From positions 1-21,088 of the forward strand of contig JAYMTF010001836.1 of assembly GCA_036897485.1 (NCBI GenBank): a stretch of 21,088 bases of DNA, read 5' to 3'. Every line of letters begins with the position of its first letter. Within the stretch, counting starts at the first letter, position 1. The stretch comes from Pelargonium nanum. Lineage: Eukaryota > Streptophyta > Magnoliopsida > Geraniales > Geraniaceae. Made by a program: the position numbers and the translations under genes. Shown piece after piece: positions 7,522 to 18,236 of this stretch. The notes beneath the pieces were generated by a model. It had not been told where the DNA came from. It did no database searches and saw only the letters and a program-made list of their open reading frames with translations.

Positions 7522-10500
7522 ATGAGCAGATCTGGTCGGCTCAAGGAAGAGAAATCTGGAAAAGGTTCTGGATTTTCCAAGGATGACTCTTTTGAAGGAA
7601 CCTCTGCTCGTACAAGGCCTTTAAGCTTTGACGATATTATGCTTAGAAGGAAAAACAAAAAATTGTCTGAAGATGTCAAGGTGGGATCTGTAGATGTAAG
7701 TACTATATCAAGAGAGAATGTTGTTGAGAATGGTACCAATGGTTCTGAGTCTGGAAGACGTAAACACAAACACAATGGTGGTACTCAAAAGCCCGTAGAA
7801 GAGGAGGCTAGGAAGGTTAGTGCGAGAAAGAAAGGAGATAACACTCTGATGAAGGAAGACAAAACAATTAAAGGGAAAGATAGAGAAGATAATACAGCTA
7901 GAAGGAAATATAGAGAAGGTAATATAGTTGAAAGGAAAGATAGAGAAGACAATACATATAAAGGCAAAGATAGAGAAAATCGTGAGTCACAAGCTAAATT
8001 GAAGGATATGCGTAAAAGAGATTCTGCAAGTAAAGCTAAAAACAGCACTGATGGACAAATTCATGGGAGGAGAAGAAATGATGAGCATTTGAGCAATGAT
8101 CCTGAAAAGGAAGCAGAAAAGAAGCATTCAAGAGATTATGCAGTTAAAGACAACTATTCAGACAGAAATAGAGGAAATTCTGAGAGAGAAAGCAGCAAGA
8201 GAAGACATCGAAATGAAGATGATGAGACAAATAGGGACAGGAACGTAGCAAAGAAGCATGACTCAGGAAGACGTCATGATTATGAAATTTCAGAGAGAAA
8301 GGAAAGGAAGGAATCATTGAAATCTCATTATGAAGAATCAAGGCTGAAGAGGGGACGGTCAAGGAGTCGGGAGCATGAGAAGGACAGAAATAGAAGGTCC
8401 ACCTCAGCATCGCCAAGGGTGCACAAACACACACATTTTCATCGGCGAGAGCATGGGGAAGCAACCTCACATACTCTTAAAGAGAGTTCTGGAAGACAAC
8501 ATTCTGATGTTGACAGAGGCAGAATATCGAGCAATGGTTCGAGTAGCCACTACCGGAGGCATGGTGGGTCTACAAGTGGCCTTGGTGGTTATTCACCTAG
8601 AAAGAGAAGAACTGAGGCTGCTATTAAAACTCCTTCTCCAATTCATCGCTCACCAGAAAAGAAAAATGTTGGGTGGGATTTTCCTCCTGCCGGGACAACC
8701 AGTAAATTAATCGATTCAGTTCTCCCTAATCTTAGCTCATCAAACCAGACTGTATCCTCAAATGTTCTGGAGTCAGTTACTGCTGATCCTGTTGCTTCAA
8801 GCACTGTGAAACCTCTTGCTGGGATTTCTTCCAATTCTTTATCAACAAAGAAGAGTTCCTCAAATTCCATTCAACTTACACAAGCCACACGACCTATGAG
8901 GAGTCTTTATGTAGAAAATATACCAGCATCAACCACTGAAAAAGCTGTAATGGAATGTCTCAATAACTTTTTGCTGTCTTTGGATGTTGATCACACCCAA
9001 GGAACTCATCCATGTATAAGCTGTATTGTAAGTCTATTTTGCTTTTGAAAATTTGTTCTTGCTATGAATGTAATATGGTTTGGTGATTTGGCGATTCAGC
9101 ATTCCTTACAAAATTTTAACTGCAGATACTCAAAGACAAGGGACAAGCTCTAGTGGAATTTCTTACACCTGAGGATGCCTCAGCAGCTCTTTCTTTTGAC
9201 GGCAGATCCTTCTCTGGATCTATTCTCAAAATTAGACGACCCAAAGATTTTGTTGATGTGGCAGTAAGAATGACAGCCTCACTTATCTTTTTCTTGTGTT
9301 CTGAGTGACCATTGTGATTGTTGATACTGTTTGGTTCTATCTGGTTGACATATGCAGTATTTATTAAATGGAATATGGTGATATTAATTCTTCTCTTTAG
9401 AGGTATTTGAGTAATGTAGAAATAAACTCAAGCTTGTCAACTTATGTGTATATATTTTCTCTTCCCAGTTCATCCTTTGTCAACATAATGTTATTTCTTA
9501 TGTTTTTTCAATAGATGTCTAAGGTTTTAGTCTTAGTTTGCATTAGAGTAGAAAGTTAAAGGCCTTAAACTATCAATTTGAGATTTAAGTTGAGTTTATC
9601 CTTTTACATAGTATTAGAGTCTTATCGAGCTAGAAATCAGAAGTCCGCATACTAGTGCCACCATATTCAAAAATATTAAAAGTTAAAATTCCTGCCAAGG
9701 CAAAAAAGTACTAATGTATGGGCCATGTGTAAAGGCGTATGAGCTTGCATGTGAGGGGACATGTTAGAGTATAAAAATAAAATTGGGCTTTCAACTATCA
9801 GGTTAAACTTTTAGTTGAATTTGTGTAGTTCCACCATAAAGTATGATTGGGATATATATTCATTGGAAGAAAATACCATAGTTTTGAATCCCATATTCCT
9901 ATATACCTGTGCACCTTAAATCTTATTATCTATAACATCTTCACATATAACATCTTCACATGATTTTGTTCTTAGTTTGATATTCTCTATTTGTCTTGTT
10001 TGATTATCTGAGTGTTATTTATTCTGCCTCATTTTAACTAGTCCCATAATTTCTGTGAAAAACAATGTTTAATGATGGAGCTATTCTGATCATTGAAGAT
10101 AATTATGGCTGTTATAAGTTTATAATCAAATTCATTTATCTCAATTTAATTGATGGATGATGGATCTAATGCTGATCATTGTGATTTTTATTTGTTGAAA
10201 ATCTTTTGCCCCTACATAAAGGTCATTCTTCTGGGCAGACTGGATGTTTTGTATATGATAAATTGATTTGGAACTTGGAAGTTTGTCTTGATTTTTCTCT
10301 TTCCTTTTTAATTTCTAGATCTGTTTGATGTTTATGCTCATTTTATTGTAAGTTAGTTTTTATTGGCCGGGAATGTATGACAATACACTTGTAGAGTTAT
10401 GGCGTATTAATATATCTCTTTCCTAGTGTGTGTATGAATGTGCTCTTAGAAAAATATGTTTTTCAGTTCTCATGCACATTCCTCTTTGAAAAGTTATTTT

Positions 10501-13500
10501 GATTGAAGTGAACAGTTTTAATGTTCTCTATTCCGATTCAAATGTTCTTAGTTTCTTCACTATTGTATTTTCAGTAGTTCCAGTGGGTTTCAGGCCAAAT
10601 GGTATCTGGGGACCACAGGGTTTTCAGATCAAAATTTCCTTCTCTTTGTCATGCTGTAGTTCCAACTGGCAAAAAGTTTTAGATTGTCAGTTCCCACAGT
10701 GAAGTTCCTAGATTCAATAATATTCAAGTTTTCTACTTTTCCTGTTGTGTCATGTTGTGAAGAAGTATTGCTGTATCAATTCCCTGACATGTAACTATCG
10801 GCCTTGAAATAGAACATAAATTAAAGGATCTTCAGATCTCTATTGACTCTTATATTTGTTTGAAAAATGGCACGTTTAAACTATTTTCGGGGTTAATGTT
10901 CTTTTTATCGTAATTTCAGTCATATGAGATTAAAGGGCTTGCCTATTTATAATTTCTCTACATGAAGGTTCATAGCCTCTATTCTATCACTTCTAAATTG
11001 GCACTCATATGGTTAGGCATGATTTTCAATGATCTGCTTAAGTTGTTTGCTGTCAGAAAAGTTATGTTTGGTTAAATAGCACATCTACTTCTGCTTTGCA
11101 GCTTCTAAGGTATATATGGTTACTATCTATGTAGCAGGTTTTCAGACAGTTGCTATTTTCATGCAGACTGGAGATCCGGATAAATCAGTGGTTGCAGTTG
11201 ATACTATAAGCGATGCTGTGCTGGATTCACCTCATAAGGTATGTATCTGAAGGAGCACATACAAATATTGTGTTTGTGCCTGATTTCCATTCTGAGGTTG
11301 TATGATTACATTATAATCTTTTATGTTACAGTTATCAGCATTGGATTACAGGCATCGCTTTATTCAAGCTCTAAATTTCATCATTTTCTATCTTGTTATT
11401 CGTGTTGAGTGTACCCTGTGCAAAGTTTGCAAACAGCTTCCTCTGACAATACTGAGTTGGTTAAGTTTCACTGGTTATTCTCATGTTTTCTAATTAGTAG
11501 TCCTAATGAGAAGTGTGAGAAGTAATTTTTTTTTATGTTCTTCAAGATCCTGTGGAATTGGCCCATCAATAGTCTAGCTGTACTTTTTCCCACAACCTAA
11601 AAGTTCTCTATTTTAAACCCCATTTGCTATTAGGTTGTTTTTCTTGCACTCGATTAGGTTACCTATAACGTGACGACTGACGAGGTTTTTCTGACTGTTT
11701 TTGCATGAATGAAGTTCTTTTTGTCTGGTCAGAGTGTGGCCTTGGTTACAAACTAACTTAGGTTGCTCTCTTTCACATTCTTATTCCTAATAGGTTCCAA
11801 AAAGATAACAAAAATAAAGTGGAACTATCTAACAATCAGAAGATGGTGAAGTTTTGATAGTTGTCCCTTTTGGTGTAATCCCCTGCTAGTGGAATCGTAA
11901 ATCTAAACAGAAATACACTGAATTGAGCCATAGGATTATCAATGATATGGACAGATAATGCTGTGAAGGAACTAAGGTAGAGTTTGGGTTATTTTGTTGG
12001 GAATGGGAATGAGAAGCTCACTACCCTTGTCTGTGTATATTCACATGCAATATTAACTCATATTTAAGAGCGTTTAACCATTTGGCCATGAGAATTTCAT
12101 TCCCTATTGATTTGAAGAGAATGGAGATATGGGCTATTGTTAGGGAATGACAATGGTAGGGAATAAAAATAGAAATTCATGGTTCTTAATTTAGGTGAAA
12201 AAAGTAGGTGATTTATCTTTTATTACTTGTTTTGCAAGTTCTTCCTAACAATACCCTTGAAGTTGCTGCTGCATTTAAATATTACTTGATACTGCAGAGT
12301 TCATTTGATTTCATTGACTAAAGGCTAGATATTTGACTCATAACAGATCCTTTCCTTGATTATATACATGTTTGTTGCTTTGTTTTAGAGACGCCATCAC
12401 AGAAGTACCAAATTTACCTAAAGACAATATAGTATAATATCATTGTGATATAAATGTACTAAAAATTCAGATTCACGTTTCTTATCTTGCCGCGTAATTT
12501 CTAAATGTTTAATCTATCTGTCATGTTTATCTTTACTGTGTGTTGCAATATGCGCTTCGTGGGGTTTATGTTTGTTCTGTTGTTTTAATTGTGTGATTTG
12601 TCCTGTACCCTTTTTCTATTATACATTTTTTTTTATCAATGTTTAATTGTTGTCACAGATCTTTGTGGGTGGAATTTCAGAGGCTCTTTCATCTAAAATG
12701 GTAATATGATTTAGTAGTGTGTGCTACATTACCCTCCCTTCCTCTTATCCTATTCCCGAACTTCAGTGACCAAGACTTGCATATTATTTTTTCCAGGTGA
12801 TGGAGATTGTTAGTGCCTTTGGACCTCTGAAAGCATACCACTTTGAAGTCAATAATGGTCAACCTTGTGCTTTTCTGGAGGTACTGAAATATATGTGCAC
12901 ATCTCTTTCACTTCTGATTTTAGCAAATTATGTTAATAGCAACTGGTGTGGTCGCCTTTCTTTTGTTCTCAATTTGTGCTTCTCTCAAAATGGTCTCTAG
13001 GTTATTGACGAGTGGCAACATAACAGTTGGATGAGCTTCTGATAACGTAATCCATTATTTTTGTGATTGTATGACTTAACTAATACTCCCTTTGTCCCAA
13101 AATAATTGTCCACTTTCATTGTTTAGAAATTAGTTATGCTTGAATTATCAATAAGTCCCTAAGATAAGTTAGTTAGAATACTTTGAATTTGTTATATCAA
13201 GAGTACAATAGGGCATAATGGAAGAAAGACCAATCCTAACTCCTAACTAACTAATCCATAATTTCTCTAAAAATGGAAATATGGACAACTAGTTTGGGAC
13301 AAAGGGAGTAGTAAATAATTTGATATCGGCAACACTTTTTATGAAACTCTTTGTGAAGCTGTTGATCTTATTGTGTGCATGATGTTATTGAATCATAGCT
13401 CTGTCAACTGAGAATTCCCTCCGTCCATCTCATCCTCTCGTTTCATTTCCGATCTGCATAAGACTTATGGTTTGGGGTGGCACTTTTGGTCCTATATATT

Positions 13501-15235
13501 TATGTTGCTATCAGGTTAAAATGCTGTGTAACTTAGTGATGGTTGCATTCAGTACCAACATCCGTTCTACAGCCTGTTGCTGTAAGTATACTGTGGTCGT
13601 TCTGTCTCCTTATTGGGATCTCCGTGTCAGTGCCAGTATATAAGTAGTCCTTTTCTTTGGAAGTTTGTGAGGATGTTTTGTTGAAGGATACCTCTGACTA
13701 GACCATCTTTTTATCTATTCCATCTATTTTGGTTGATTAATTGTAATATGTTAGTAAAAAAGTGGCATGCCCTTTGCGGTCGTGCCATTTAGAATTGAAT
13801 TTTATATTTAAGAATTAAGAACTTAATTGATGTCTTATTATGCGTCCATTGTTTATTTTCATATTCTCTTTTACCCTTGATTTTTACTCTGATGACTTTG
13901 CTTTGTATATTAGTATGTAGACCACTCAGTTACTCTCAAAGCTTGTGCGGGATTGAGCGGTATGAAGTTAGGAGGGCAAGTGCTGACTGCAGTTCAAGCT
14001 GTTCCTCATGATTCATCTTTGGTATTTTACTACCATTCTTCCTCTAACAGCATGCATTTTCTTTGCCATTTTTCATTATTTATGCTTGATATTTAAATCG
14101 TAGATGTGTACTGACCCAGAGAAATTACATGTGATAGGAAACTACTCACAAACCACCTATGTATGGGATTCCTGCTCATGCAAAGCCACTTCTTAAACAG
14201 CCCACTCAAGTCCTAAAGCTTAAAAATGTGGTATGGTATTTTAGGCTTTGGATACTATGTATCTATGTAGATAATAACTCCAAGTTATTCTCTTGTTTTC
14301 TCCGATATTGCATAAGCCTGCAACGTTACTTGTTTTCATCTAATCTTTCATCTTTTTTGTGAATAGTTCAACATAGATGCCCTGTCTTCACTTACTGAAT
14401 CAGAAGTGGAAGAGGTTCTGGAAGATATCCGTTTAGAGTGTGCCAGGTCCAACTAAATATCCTATATTTGAATTGATGTGGGTATTTAGGTTGACATCTA
14501 AACCTATATGTTAAACCCATCTAATCATGCAGGTTTGGCACTGTTAAATCAGTCAACATCATCAAGCAGAGCACCAGTCCTATTACCTCTCCAGAAGCTT
14601 GCACATTCACTGAAAAGGCAGGATCTACAGGGACCTTTCATAGTTCTGGAGGTGACAAAAATTCCAACACAGAGATCTCAGAAGGTGTTCTTGACCACGA
14701 GTCTCCAAGGAACAATAAGGAAATCAACGAAGCTGTGAAGGGCGAGGACGATGATACATCTGAGAATGATCTTGAAGAGGCCAAGTCATCAGATTTGGGT
14801 CAGGTTGATACTCACATGGCTACTGAAGATTTAGCCTGCGAAAGCTTATCCAAAAGAAATTCTCCAGCACAGCAAAGCCAGATAAGCCCCGCGAAAAATC
14901 AAATGGATTGTCCTGATGACAAGGTTACAAATATTATTCAGAGAGATTTTGGCCTGGAAAACAAACCTATGGCTAAAGGTGGTGAAGAGATAAAAGATCC
15001 TGTTGCTGGTTCAAATGGAAGCATGGACATAGCGGCGGGTGGTATCAAGAAGGGTGGTGATGAGGAGTCCGATCCTCATTGTGTGTTGGAGAGAGGGTGT
15101 GTGTTAGTGGAGTATACAAGAACAGAAGCCGCCTATGCAGCAGCGCACTGTTTGCATGGACGGGCTTATGGAGACCAGATAGTTTCGGTGGAATATGTTG
15201 CTGTAGATCTGTATGAAGCAAAGTTTCCTAAATGA
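7522..15235 (+). CDS. U2AF65-like splicing factor, RS-type N-terminus, RRM1-RRM2-UHM
   Basis: A nuclear pre-mRNA splicing factor of the U2AF large-subunit type. Nine coding exons join in frame: 7522-9027, 9126-9263, 11167-11238, 12659-12700, 12797-12880, 13914-14021, 14138-14230, 14367-14446 and 14533-15235, giving 941 residues. All introns are GT-AG. The start is the ATG at 7522, giving MSRSGRLKEEKSGKG. Residues 1 to ~370 are rich in Arg, Lys, Asp, Glu and Ser (RGRSRSREHEKDRNRRS). Tryptophan 385 sits in EKKNVGWDFPP, which resembles a UHM-ligand motif. RRM1 (~460-545) has RNP2 LYVENI and RNP1 KGQALVEF. RRM2 (~572-648) has IFVGGI and PCAFLEY. A UHM-like third RRM begins near 674 (VLEDIRLECARFGTVKSV) and resumes at 895 (RGCVLVEY). 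The ~170 residues between them are acidic and low-complexity. The RXF position reads R918-A-Y. It is divergent from canonical U2AF65; a relative of Arabidopsis At2g33435/At2g33440 (recalled) is my best match. Confidence 0.92.
7876..7985 (+). repeat. 30-bp in-frame tandem repeat coding KDREDN-type decapeptides
   Basis: Units start at 7876, 7906, 7936 and a partial one at 7966. They encode KDREDNTARR, KYREGNIVER, KDREDNTYKG and KDREN. The preceding EDKTIKG may be an older unit. The array lies in the charged N-terminal region of the U2AF-like protein and is a multiple of three, so copy-number change would not break the frame. Confidence 0.85.
9539..9836 (+). mobile_element. TRIM-like LTR element fossil in intron 2 of the U2AF-like gene
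   Basis: Two ~70-75-base similar direct repeats bound ~150 bases. The left repeat is about 9539-9608 and the right about 9762-9836; the right one begins TGTTAGAGTATAAA. Shared blocks include AACTATCA and TTAGTTGAATTT. Right after the left repeat, TAGTATTAGAGT resembles the TGGTATCAGAGC primer-binding site of copia-type elements. A purine-rich GTGAGGGGACA precedes the right repeat. There is no coding capacity, as expected for terminal-repeat retrotransposons in miniature. The two repeats are well diverged, so the insertion is old. Clear target duplications were not seen. Confidence 0.5.
11239..12658. other. Long intron 3 of the U2AF-like gene
   Basis: A 1,420-base AT-rich intron. I see no gene or well-bounded element. 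Around 11980-12180 there are several GGGAATG/CATTCCC words in both orientations that might be remains of a MITE, without definable ends. It ends at the 42-base exon 12659-12700. Confidence 0.4.
13084..13310. mobile_element. Stowaway-type MITE (Tc1/mariner), 223 bp
   Basis: The terminal inverted repeats start CTCCCTTTGTCCCAAA at 13086 and, on the minus strand, CTCCCTTTGTCCCAAA ending at 13308. The first 16 bases are identical and similarity continues through GTTGTCCA or ATTGTCCA. The element is flanked on both sides by TA (13084-13085 and 13309-13310), the Tc1/mariner target duplication. It has no coding capacity. It sits in intron 5 of the U2AF-like gene. The near-perfect inverted repeats point to a fairly young insertion. 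Confidence 0.93.
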
Positions 15236-15840
15236 TGTCTGGTTGGTTTTCTGGCAAATATGACATAATTTCTGACTGGGTCTTAAGCACCCCTTAGTGA
15301 GAGTTGTGACTTGTAACCAAATCTTTACATTATGGAGTATACAAGTAGGGGACATGAGCACTAAGAATCAATAGTTGCTTTGCCAAAAAAAAAAAATCTG
15401 TTGGTACATATATATTTTTTTCTCTTGCAACCTATTTATTTATTTTGAACCAGGTATTACATATACATCTTCTGGCTTTTGTATTGTTGGTTTGGTTGAC
15501 CTCCATCTTGTATTGTGATCTTGTGAGATCAAGGTTATGGACGGAATTGAGGTTTGCAAGCTTGCGGAGGTGGGATAGTCGAAATCCATTCGAATATAGT
15601 AGAGATGAGTTTGGATAAGAATTTATCGAGGTTTGCAACCTGTATATTCTTTTGGAATGTTACCCCAAGAATAGGATGGATGATGTAGATTCATATGTTC
15701 CTTTCATTTGTCTGATTTCTACGGTATTTGAGATTTGAAATGGCAAGTAATAAACTGATAACCCGTCAATTCGTCATTCAAACTGTACCCGGACTATTAA
15801 AAAAACGTCAAACTCCACCATCTATGCAACACAACTCACT
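15236..15840. other. U2AF-like gene 3' UTR and downstream spacer
   Basis: No gene was seen. The 3' UTR of the U2AF-like gene probably covers the first 150-450 bases. A 12-A run is at 15385-15396, with T-rich sequence after it. A precise poly(A) site cannot be fixed. Confidence 0.4.
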
Positions 15841-16252
15841 TGTCCAATGGGTGGGCCATGAGTTCACTATGTTCAACCCACGGGTTACCCGTCCGCTCGA
15901 CCATTAGGTATAGACCATTTACCTAACTAGTTTTTGTAAGTTAAGTGATCCATTCGTTATGATTTTTTTTTTTATCTTAGTTTAGTTTTAGATGACTTAA
16001 CTCTTATGATTTGTTTTTTTCTTAAACTCTAACTTAATTAAATTTGAACCAAAACTCAGTTGTATTGAGCGGGTTGCGCGGGACCCTTCAAACCACCCGC
16101 AACCTGAAATTTACAAACCGTTCAAAAATACATTACTCATTAGTGATTCACGAGTTGCAAAACTTCAACCAGCAACGAGCGAATTGGGTTGCCTATTTTA
16201 CAAACGGGCGGGTAGCCCGGCATGAAGCTCCTTATGGCCATGGGTCCAAGTA
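15841..16252. mobile_element. Inverted-repeat, probably non-autonomous DNA transposon
   Basis: The left arm (about 15841-15900) and right arm (about 16195-16252) are imperfect reverse complements over ~60 bases. GGGCCATGAG...CACGGGTTACCCGTCCG on the left pairs with CGGGCGGGTAGCCCG...TTATGGCCATGGG on the right. Inside, 16069-16101 contains a second hairpin, GGTTGCGCGGG with CCCGCAACC. The element is GC-rich compared with its flanks and has no coding capacity. Exact ends and target duplication were not resolved, so the superfamily is uncertain; hAT is a guess from the CGGG/CCCG-rich arms. Its right end is ~165 bases from the L28 start codon. Confidence 0.6.
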
Positions 16253-16264
16253 GTGCGCAGGTTA

Positions 16265-16270
16265 AGCCCA
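16265..16270 (-). promoter_or_regulatory. Site II-like TGGGCT motif upstream of L28
   Basis: AGCCCA on the plus strand, that is TGGGCT on the minus, about 150 bases before the L28 start codon. TGGGCY site II elements (TCP-bound) are common in plant ribosomal-protein promoters. A single hexamer is weak evidence. Confidence 0.25.
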
Positions 16271-16417
16271 TAAGAGCCAATATCGTCAACATTAACACAG
16301 AAGAGCTGTAATGTAATCACCACCAGTTCACTGCGTATCGTTATCCACTCTGCTCTGCTATTTTAGAAAGATAACATTTTTATTTGCTTTTGCTTTGGAA
16401 ACGAAAGACCAAGAGCA

Positions 16418-17279
16418 ATGGCAATGGCAGCGACAGCAACCGGAGTGTTGTTTGGCAATGCTTCCAGTTTCTGCTTCCCTAAAACAAACCTCTCCGCCAC
16501 CAAGAGGCCGTCCTCCGTCAACCTCAAGACCAACGCCACCGCTACTTCAGAGCTAGGGTTCCTCACTTCCCAATTGGCCGGAATCCGAATTTCCTCTCCC
16601 AATTCCCTCCAATTCGCCGCACCTTCCACTTCCATGCCCGCCTTTCGCCCCATTGTTGCCCGTAATTTCTCTATTACTAACCTTTTTCATTTCTGGTTTT
16701 TAATTCACTTGATTGAAATTTAGTAGTCAATGTAATTGAGTTTCTCTGTGCTCTCGATTGAAATTTCCCTCAATCTGACCTGACCCAATTCTAATAATCA
16801 ACTTCATGTTATTGGGTTCTGCTTGGTTTTTAGGATAATGTGGATTTTATTATGTTTATAGTTATTTTGTTGTGTGCATATGTATTCTTAGAAATTACTT
16901 TTTCTCTCCATTGTCTGTGGTGTTTTTATTGTACAAATGCTAAATTTATGGTCTTTAACTATCTAGATAGCCATGTATGCATTGATAACATAATGGGTTT
17001 GAATCATTTATTTGAATTTATTATTCTAACTTTGTCAAATTTCTAGGTAGAATCTGTCCCTTCACTGGAAAGAAATCAAATAAGGCAAACAAGGTGACCT
17101 TTTCGAACCACAAGACAAGGAAATGGCAGTTTGTGAACCTACAATACAAGAGGATGTGGTGGGCGGGTGGCAACCGCTGGGTCAAGCTGCGTTTGTCAAC
17201 CAAGGCGATTAAGACAATTGAAAAGAATGGACTGGATGCAGTTGCTAAGAAGGCTGGGATTGATCTCAGAAAGTTGTGA
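16418..17279 (+). CDS. RPL28: Plastid ribosomal protein bL28 (PRPL28)
   Basis: Nuclear-encoded large-subunit protein bL28 of the chloroplast 70S ribosome. Two exons, 16418-16661 and 17047-17279, joined over a GT-AG intron with phase 1 (C + GT gives Arg), give 158 residues. The N-terminal ~75-80 residues ([16 protein letters not shown]...) are Ser/Thr/Ala-rich with few acidic residues, a typical plastid transit peptide. The mature part begins near [20 protein letters not shown], the hallmark of L28, then [38 protein letters not shown] and ends [10 protein letters not shown], the usual plastid L28 C-terminus. The length and two-exon structure fit the family. The inverted-repeat element at 15841-16252 lies in its upstream region. 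It converges with the eIF2B-beta gene. Very secure. Confidence 0.97.
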
Positions 17280-18143
17280 TAGACAACTCTCAGTAGACTA
17301 CATTTTCTGCTGTTTCTTTTTGGTTGGTTACCTGGTAATGGTTTACTTCTTTGTTATTTCTCTGTTATGTTGACCTTTTCTATTTAAATGTGTAACTTCT
17401 TCATTACATCCTATGCTCTACTACTTTATCATTGAGTTGCTTCACATTTGTTCTGACTAGCAGCTTCAAGTTTATGGATCTTTTGAGAATTCTATTCAAA
17501 ATGTTTGTTTTGCTAATTGCTAGTAGTAGTATTGTAAGTGTGCAATGCTGAGGAGAAATAGTTAAACTATCACTGAATGAGTACATAAAATAGTTAAAAT
17601 GGATGCAACATATGGTGTAATGTATAGTTGGATGCTCTTTCTATGCCAAACTCTTGAATTCTGGTATAGTTTCGTTTTTGGGCGAGGAAAAATTGTAAAA
17701 TCAGAAGAAACAATAGGGTAGCAGAGAACATTTATTGTTTATATTTGTTATAATTGTTGGATGCAGAGGTGAGTTCCAAGTTTTTAATGATGAGTATGGT
17801 CTAGGGAGCTTTTAGAACTAAGATACAGCTGAAATGCATTCGCCGCCAACAAAACATATTTAGAGTTGATTTCTGGGGAATTCGTTTCTAGTTAAATGAA
17901 ATTAGAAAGATGAATGTGCCTCACAAAGAATCAAGCTAGTTGCAGTTTTAGCTTTTATGCTCTTATTTCTCCACCACCAACTCATTTTGAATGAGATTTC
18001 AGAACTGTGCATTACTAAAAATTGCATACTTGATATGCTTCATTTACAAGGTACAAAATCAATCTTAAGCACATCCTTATGATCCAAATCTGACTGACTA
18101 ATTGTCCAGTGACCTGCAAGGCCAGGCCCAGCTACTACAACAC
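17280..18143. other. Convergent 3' spacer between L28 and eIF2B-beta
   Basis: Contains the L28 3' UTR from the left and the eIF2B-beta 3' UTR from the right. No gene, RNA gene or bounded repeat was recognised. The segment at 18144-18235 has the form of a small minus-strand intron (GTGAGTTTTC donor, AATTGCAG acceptor) in the eIF2B-beta 3' UTR, just after the stop codon. Confidence 0.4.
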
Positions 18144-18236
18144 CTGCAATTGCAAAGAAACAATCATTTATAAGCAGAATATTAAATCTTATTATGCAGT
18201 GAAGGACTCAAATGAAAAATTGTGAGAAAACTCACT

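Noticed and set aside
8144-8470. Long minus-strand ORFs opposite the charged domain of the U2AF-like gene
   Set aside because: They are mirror frames created by the purine-rich coding strand and have no independent support.
11980-12190. Possible decayed MITE with GGGAATGGGAATGAG and CATTCCC words in intron 3
   Set aside because: The inverted similarity is short and patchy and no ends or target duplication could be defined.
13415-13460. A second Stowaway-like terminus (TCCCTCCGTCCATCTCATCC)
   Set aside because: No matching inverted end was found nearby, so at most it is a lone fragment and was not listed as an element.
13760-13792. AGTGGCATG...CGTGCCATTT hairpin in intron 5
   Set aside because: Only a ~10-bp imperfect stem, with no repeats or family signal; consistent with chance.
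14104-14137. An earlier acceptor (GTAG at ~14103) for exon 7 of the U2AF-like gene
   Set aside because: It would add 34 bases and break the reading frame. The acceptor at 14136-14137 keeps the KPPMYGIPAHAKPLL frame.
15432-15638. Minus-strand ORF of 68 codons downstream of the U2AF-like gene
   Set aside because: No family resemblance, lies in probable 3' UTR or spacer, and is of a length expected by chance.
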